From Eikenella corrodens (lineage in GTDB: Bacteria > Pseudomonadota > Gammaproteobacteria > Burkholderiales > Neisseriaceae), in NCBI RefSeq assembly GCF_003990355.1, contig NZ_CP034670.1, positions 1,364,001 to 1,428,000 on the forward strand: a DNA stretch of 64,000 bases, in the 5' to 3' direction. Below, piece by piece: positions 60,021 through 64,000 of this stretch; the first letter of the stretch is position 1, and the number at the start of each line of letters is the position of its first letter. A program made the translations under genes and the position numbers. The notes beneath the pieces were generated by a model. The model did not search any database and was not told where the DNA came from. It saw only the letters and a list, made by a program, of their open reading frames with translations.

Positions 60021-61576
60021 GCCCTACCCTCCCCGGCGGCACGCAGGCTACCTGAAAATTCCTGTTCCCCGCCGGCGAACACTTGGCGGTATTGGCGGCA
60101 CAGGCTGTGCACCGCTTCGCGTTTGGGCAGGCGGTGGGCATAGGCCAGCGCCACCCAGTTGTCGGTGAGCGGCTGCCAGTAGTCCAAAAGCTGAGGCTGG
60201 CGCTGACGCACGCGTTTGAGCACCTGGCCTTCGGTATCGCTGCTGCGCAGCGGCAGGCCGTGGCGGCGGCTGATTTGCGAGAGGCTGGCACGGTAGAGCA
60301 GGCTCATGGCGGCGCGCGGATCGCGTTCGTATTCGGCCAACACGGTGGAAGCCACGTCTTTGGGCAGGCTCTCGGGCGTAATCTTCATGCCGAACAGGGT
60401 TTCCGGCACTTCTTCGCCTTGGTTCAAACCGAAACCGAAGCCGCCGTTGGCCCGATACCAACGGTATAAAATCCACAACACCAAGGCCAACAATAGGACA
60501 ATTAGGGCATACATCAGGCCGTTAAACCAACCTGGCGAAGGAGCCTTTATATCAGGCATATCCGGCAGGCTGCGCTGCTGTCGAGTGTTATCTTCCTTGC
60601 CGCATTTGATCCAGCAGTATTCAGTTTGGGTTTTAATGCTTTGAAACGGCGCTTTGCGCAGGGTGTTATCACGGATTTGCTCCACCTTTTCCCGGCTGGG
60701 CAGTGGCTCGGCATGCAGGCTACCTGAAAAACCGAAGCCGATAAACACGGCCAGAGCCAAGGCCCATAAGGCGCTGCTGCTGCCCAACAGGCGGTCTTGG
60801 ATTTTGCGGGCGGCCAGGCGGATATCCCAGCCTTCGGCCTTGGTGCGGGCGTTCAGATAAAGCGTGAAGCCGCAGGCCACATAAATCGGCCCCCAAAAGC
60901 ACAGCAGCAGCACATAAATACCGTTGAGCAAATGCTGGAAAAGCATGCCCTGACCGGAAGAGACCAAAGTCTCAATCTGTTCTAAAGCCTCCATGGAGCG
61001 AGCCCCGCCAAACGGACCGGCTACGATGTTTTGCGTCGGATCGCCCACCCACAGCCAAAACAGCATCGAGAGCAGGCCGAAGGCAAGGATAGACTCCAAA
61101 TGGATGCCGAAAACCGCTAGCCAGCCGGCTGCACCGCCGCTTTGGCGCGATAATTCGTTGCAGCGGCGCTGGTAGGCCTTGCCGCTTACCCCTTCCAACA
61201 GCGTAACCGGCAGCACCAAGCTGCGGCGCAGGCTGAACCGCCGCCAAGTCAGATCGCCAATCAGGCGCGGCCGCCACATCTGCCGAAACGCCGTGCGTAT
61301 GCATTTCCGGTATGGCGGCAGCGGCTCGAACACCTGCTGCGACATCAGCCACAGCACCGGCGCTTCGAATAACGGCTTGAGCCACCAAACAAAAAAACCG
61401 CCCCATTCAGGCTGCTGCCAGCACAAAGCCAGCACCAGCGCATACACCGGCAGCGACAGGGTTGCCCATACCGCCATATACAGCGCCGGCCGCTCCTGAA
61501 ACAGGCGCGTACCCAAATCTAAAGCCTCCCAGCCGCTGCGCGGGCGGAAATTGAGGCGGGTTTCCCAAATATTCAT
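60017..61576 (-). CDS. DUF4129 membrane protein
   Basis: 519 residues from ATG 61576 (MNIWETRLNFRPRSGWEALD), where GGAGGG precedes. Several helices in the first 300 residues (ALYMAVWATLSLPVYALVLAL, FGLLSMLFWLWVG, ALWALALAVFIGFGFSG), another near 375 (LMYALIVLLLALVLWILYRW), and the DUF4129 domain at the end (DPRAAMSLLYRASLSQISRR HG). The domain resembles transglutaminase-associated C-termini. Overlaps both neighbours by 4 bp. Confidence 0.85.
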   Translation of the reverse strand: MNIWETRLNFRPRSGWEALDLGTRLFQERPALYMAVWATLSLPVYALVLALCWQQPEWGGFFVWWLKPLFEAPVLWLMSQQVFEPLPPYRKCIRTAFRQMWRPRLIGDLTWRRFSLRRSLVLPVTLLEGVSGKAYQRRCNELSRQSGGAAGWLAVFGIHLESILAFGLLSMLFWLWVGDPTQNIVAGPFGGARSMEALEQIETLVSSGQGMLFQHLLNGIYVLLLCFWGPIYVACGFTLYLNARTKAEGWDIRLAARKIQDRLLGSSSALWALALAVFIGFGFSGSLHAEPLPSREKVEQIRDNTLRKAPFQSIKTQTEYCWIKCGKEDNTRQQRSLPDMPDIKAPSPGWFNGLMYALIVLLLALVLWILYRWYRANGGFGFGLNQGEEVPETLFGMKITPESLPKDVASTVLAEYERDPRAAMSLLYRASLSQISRRHGLPLRSSDTEGQVLKRVRQRQPQLLDYWQPLTDNWVALAYAHRLPKREAVHSLCRQYRQVFAGGEQEFSGSLRAAGEGRA

Positions 61577-62553
61577 GCCGCCCTCCTGCCTGCATACAGC
61601 AGATAGGCATACACTAGAAGCCACATCACTATGGAAACAATATATTTTAAAATCATCGGAATACTGGTAATCGGCGACCAAAAGCCTTCAATAAACGCGG
61701 CAATAAACAGCATCAGGAAGCCGCCGTTCATCAGCCCCACCGCCTGTTTGCCCTGAATGCGCAAGGCATCGCGCCGCGACAAACCCTGCGGTTTGAGCAG
61801 CGCCAAGCCCAGCCGCAATCCGCCTGCCGCCGCCATCACGATACCGGTGAGCTCGAACGCGCCGTGCGCGCCCACAAACGAGAAAAAGGCCGGCCCGGCG
61901 GGGTCGCGGGTCATATAGCCCATTGCCCCGCCGATTAGCCAACCATTCATCACCGTAAGGTATGCCGTGCCCAAACCGAACAGAATGCCGCTGGCAAAAC
62001 TTTGAAATGCAATGCCGATGTTGTTGAAAATATAGTAGCCCGCCATGGCAAAGTTCTGCCACGCTTCGCGGTTGGTGCCGTCGGCATACTGCTCCATCAT
62101 TTCTTTATAGTTCTCAGCCAACATCGGCCCCTGGTTCAGACCGCCGATTTTGTCCACGCTCTCCGGCACAAAAGCCGTGAGTAAAAAAGCCACGATAAAC
62201 GGCAGGTAAAACAGCGCATGCGCTAGCCACACCAGTTTTTTCTCGCGCCGTACCAGCTGCGGGAAACCTTGCATTACGAAATCACGGAAGCGCACCCACA
62301 GCGATACCTGCTGCCCCACATACAAAAGCTGGTGCGCGCGTTCGCACAGATATTGCAGATAATCGGTAAGGCCGCCGGAATAGCAGCGGTCGGTGGCCAC
62401 CGCCAAATGATGGCAAACCGTGCGGTAGTCCTGCATAAACAAAGCGGTTTTCTGCGCACTCAGGCTGCCGCGCCGTTTTTCCAGCTGCTGCAAATCCTGC
62501 TCGAACGTGCGCCAGAACGCCTGATGTTGTTCTTCAAAAAACAGTTGCCTCAC
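61573..62553 (-). CDS. Stage II sporulation protein M-like (SpoIIM) membrane protein
   Basis: 326 residues. A 100-residue helical cytoplasmic start (QLFFEEQHQAFWRTFEQDLQ), then five or six membrane helices with the SpoIIM-family core NNIGIAFQSFASGILFGLGT and FSFVGAHGAFELTGIVMAAA. The family was named in Bacillus, but this organism does not sporulate; in proteobacteria it occurs with RDD and DUF4129 genes. Coupled by 4-bp overlaps on both sides. Confidence 0.88.
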   Translation of the reverse strand: MRQLFFEEQHQAFWRTFEQDLQQLEKRRGSLSAQKTALFMQDYRTVCHHLAVATDRCYSGGLTDYLQYLCERAHQLLYVGQQVSLWVRFRDFVMQGFPQLVRREKKLVWLAHALFYLPFIVAFLLTAFVPESVDKIGGLNQGPMLAENYKEMMEQYADGTNREAWQNFAMAGYYIFNNIGIAFQSFASGILFGLGTAYLTVMNGWLIGGAMGYMTRDPAGPAFFSFVGAHGAFELTGIVMAAAGGLRLGLALLKPQGLSRRDALRIQGKQAVGLMNGGFLMLFIAAFIEGFWSPITSIPMILKYIVSIVMWLLVYAYLLYAGRRAA

Positions 62554-63326
62554 GCCGCCTCCTTCCGCTGCTCACCGGCATAATATTTGGCCAAGCCCAA
62601 AATCAGCCGCTCGGCGCTGCGTTCGTCTTCCTGTTGGCCGAAAATCGCCCCCACCATCATTTGCGCCAATTCGCCGGTGCGCGCCGCGCTCAAATGGCGG
62701 CGGCGTTCCACAAAGCTCAAAATTGCCTGCTGCTCCTCACGCGTGAGCGCCACGGGCGGGGTAACCGCTTCGATATTGCCCAAATCCATGCGCTCGGCCT
62801 GCCCGCGCGTTTTATCCACATACACCACCACTGTAGAAGCCATGATGTCGCCCAAGCGGCGGCCGTAGGGGTTGCACAGGCCGCAGATCATGCCGATGCC
62901 GTAGAAAAAAGGCAGGCTGTCGAACACGCGCAGCAGGTTGCGCAGCAATGAAGCCGACCAGGAAATATGCGTGCCGTTGTCGTTGATCACGCGCAGGCCG
63001 AAAATTTTCTTACCCGGCGTCTGCCCGTTCCAGCACACTTCGAACACCACGAAATACAGCCACAATGTGAAAAAAATATTCACAAACAGCAGGAAGAAAA
63101 ACAAGCCTTTAACTGCACTGTTACCATCACCGTCGTTAACCGCACCGGAGAAGATAAAGCTGATCAACATAGAGGAAAGGATGATCCAAATGCCGCGCAG
63201 GATGAAATCGACAAACCAGGCGCGCGAGCGGGCGAATACCGAAGCCGGACGCAGATAAATATCGATGGCTTCCGGCGTTTCCACTTTAAGCAGGGTGTCC
63301 AGTCGCGAGAGAATGGGTTCAGACAT
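62550..63326 (-). CDS. RDD family membrane protein
   Basis: 258 residues from ATG 63326 (MSEPILSRLDTLLKVETPEA). RDD domain residues about 25-180: FARSRAWFVDFILRGIWIIL, three helices, PGKKIFGLRVINDNG; the soluble C-terminus has LTREEQQAILSFVERRRHLS. RDD proteins are small transporter-like membrane proteins of mostly unknown role. First gene of the operon; its promoter must be in 63327-63711, divergent from mscL. Confidence 0.87.
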   Translation of the reverse strand: MSEPILSRLDTLLKVETPEAIDIYLRPASVFARSRAWFVDFILRGIWIILSSMLISFIFSGAVNDGDGNSAVKGLFFFLLFVNIFFTLWLYFVVFEVCWNGQTPGKKIFGLRVINDNGTHISWSASLLRNLLRVFDSLPFFYGIGMICGLCNPYGRRLGDIMASTVVVYVDKTRGQAERMDLGNIEAVTPPVALTREEQQAILSFVERRRHLSAARTGELAQMMVGAIFGQQEDERSAERLILGLAKYYAGEQRKEAA

Positions 63327-63711
63327 AATGAAAGGTTTGCCAAACGAAATGAACGATGAGACAAGAAAACGCCGAACTTTGCCCGAAAGACGGGTGTTTG
63401 GCAAGCCCTAAGAAAAACAGAAATACGGCTACGGCTGATTTTCTTGTATGCAAGAGGCTACCTAAAAACAAAATGGCCGCCCTTCTGCAATCTTAATAAA
63501 AGCAAACCAACACAACTTATTATTTTAGTGATACACCCATGTTTAACAGATAAACTGACATATTCTGCTAATAAACAACATTAAAATCAAACAATCTGCC
63601 CATTTTCCAGCCATTCGCCCGCAATTAACAAAATTTATCCGTTACACATCAAGACGGCGGCGGCTAAAACCATTATCATGCCGCCCTTTTAACCATTCTA
63701 AGGAAACACAC
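63327..63711. other. Divergent promoter region of the RDD operon and mscL
   Basis: 385 bp, A/T-rich in 63480-63630, with one near-DUS (GAGGCTACCTAAAAA at 63453). No RNA or gene recognised. AAGGAAACACAC is the ribosome site of mscL. TATTCTGCTAATAAACA near 63560 may contain promoter elements but is not clear enough to call. Confidence 0.5.
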
Positions 63712-64000
63712 ATGGCATTACGCGACGAATTCAAAGCATTTATTATGCGCGGCAACGTAATCGACCTTGCTGTCGGTATGGTAGTCGGCACCGCCTTCTC
63801 AGGCATCGTCAAATCATTGGTAGATGACGTGATCATGCCGCCCATCGGCCTGATTTTGGGCGGCGTAGACTTCTCCAACCTGTTCATCACCCTGAAATCG
63901 GGCGCCAACGCCCCTGCCGACGGCTACGCCACTTTGGCCGCCGCACAGGCCGCCGGTGCGGTTACGCTCAACATCGGCCTCTTCATCAACACCGTAATCA
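63712..64000 (+). CDS. mscL: Large-conductance mechanosensitive channel MscL (partial)
   Basis: The first 96 codons are in the window. MALRDEFKAFIMRGNVIDLA and GMVVGTAFSGIVKSLVDDVI form the N-terminal helix and the pore helix TM1 of MscL, followed by MPPIGLILGGVDFSNLFITL, the periplasmic loop and the start of TM2 (GLFINTVI). It releases solutes on osmotic downshock. The 3' end lies outside. Confidence 0.95.
   Translation, partial: MALRDEFKAFIMRGNVIDLAVGMVVGTAFSGIVKSLVDDVIMPPIGLILGGVDFSNLFITLKSGANAPADGYATLAAAQAAGAVTLNIGLFINTVI

Noticed and set aside
61573..62553. Sporulation gene spoIIM
   Set aside because: The family name comes from Bacillus; the neighbouring RDD, DUF4129, DUF4350, MoxR and DUF58 genes place it in a different, non-sporulation system.

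Overview
The window is chromosomal DNA of a member of the Neisseriaceae, most likely Eikenella. The 12-mer AGGCTACCTGAA, known as the Eikenella dialect (eikDUS) of the neisserial DNA uptake sequence, occurs dozens of times on both strands, usually as inverted pairs behind genes. Correia-type miniature elements (about 105 bp, TATAGTGAATTAA ends), neisserial gene content (PatA-PatB-Ape1, petABC, FabI, LIVCS transporter) and a dif site almost identical to my recollection of the Neisseria one agree with this. Because dif is present at about 48.06 kb, the window probably lies in the replication terminus.

Layout. 0-6.9 kb: end of ppiD, nnrD, rluE, rph, a GST-like gene, a Dyp peroxidase and brnQ. 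7.2-11.4 kb: peptidoglycan O-acetylation cluster (patA, patB, ape1). 11.7-15.8 kb: NIF3-like gene and the cytochrome bc1 operon petABC. 16.2-17.0 kb: an IS5-family element with 3-bp target duplication. 17.1-33.1 kb: housekeeping genes (alcohol dehydrogenase, upp, TauE/SafE-like, tadA with an extra N-terminal domain, nth, mltD, tRNA-Ser(GGA), a trans-sulfuration enzyme, gltX, hda, HAD phosphatase, rlmJ). 33.2-33.4 kb: a probable FNR-activated small RNA. 33.7-38.1 kb: Sel1-repeat gene, erpA, an IS1016-like element sitting inside a Correia element, glyA.

38.2-48.08 kb is the main accessory region: a filamentous (inovirus) prophage at dif, present as one complete 6446-bp unit (about 41605-48050) preceded by a truncated copy of its replication and regulation half. 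The two copies share a 3302-bp direct repeat (38315-41616 = 44761-48062) with no difference noticed. The complete unit reads, on the minus strand, two small genes, a HUH replication initiator, an ssDNA-binding-like protein, major coat, two small membrane proteins, a TspB/pIII-like adsorption gene split by a frameshift, a DUF2523 protein and a Zot-like assembly ATPase. On the plus strand it has a putative repressor, a lipoprotein with a TonB-type C-terminal domain and a DUF3693-like regulator whose stop codon lies in dif. No integrase is seen, consistent with XerCD-mediated integration.

48.2-55.7 kb: tldD, a probable Fur-repressed small RNA, fabI, a DUF945 gene, a hypothetical gene, ruvB flanked by inverted repeats, and ribD. 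56.1-63.3 kb: a minus-strand gene set RDD, SpoIIM, DUF4129, DUF4350, MoxR ATPase, DUF58, whose first four genes overlap by 4 bp each; divergent from it, mscL begins and leaves the window.

The observations I rank highest are the two candidate regulatory RNAs (FNR- and Fur-type promoters with start, body and terminator all visible), the dif-integrated tandem prophage with its TonB-domain lipoprotein, and the SpoIIM/RDD/DUF4129/MoxR/DUF58 membrane-ATPase operon. All functional names are from sequence reading alone; no database search was run.
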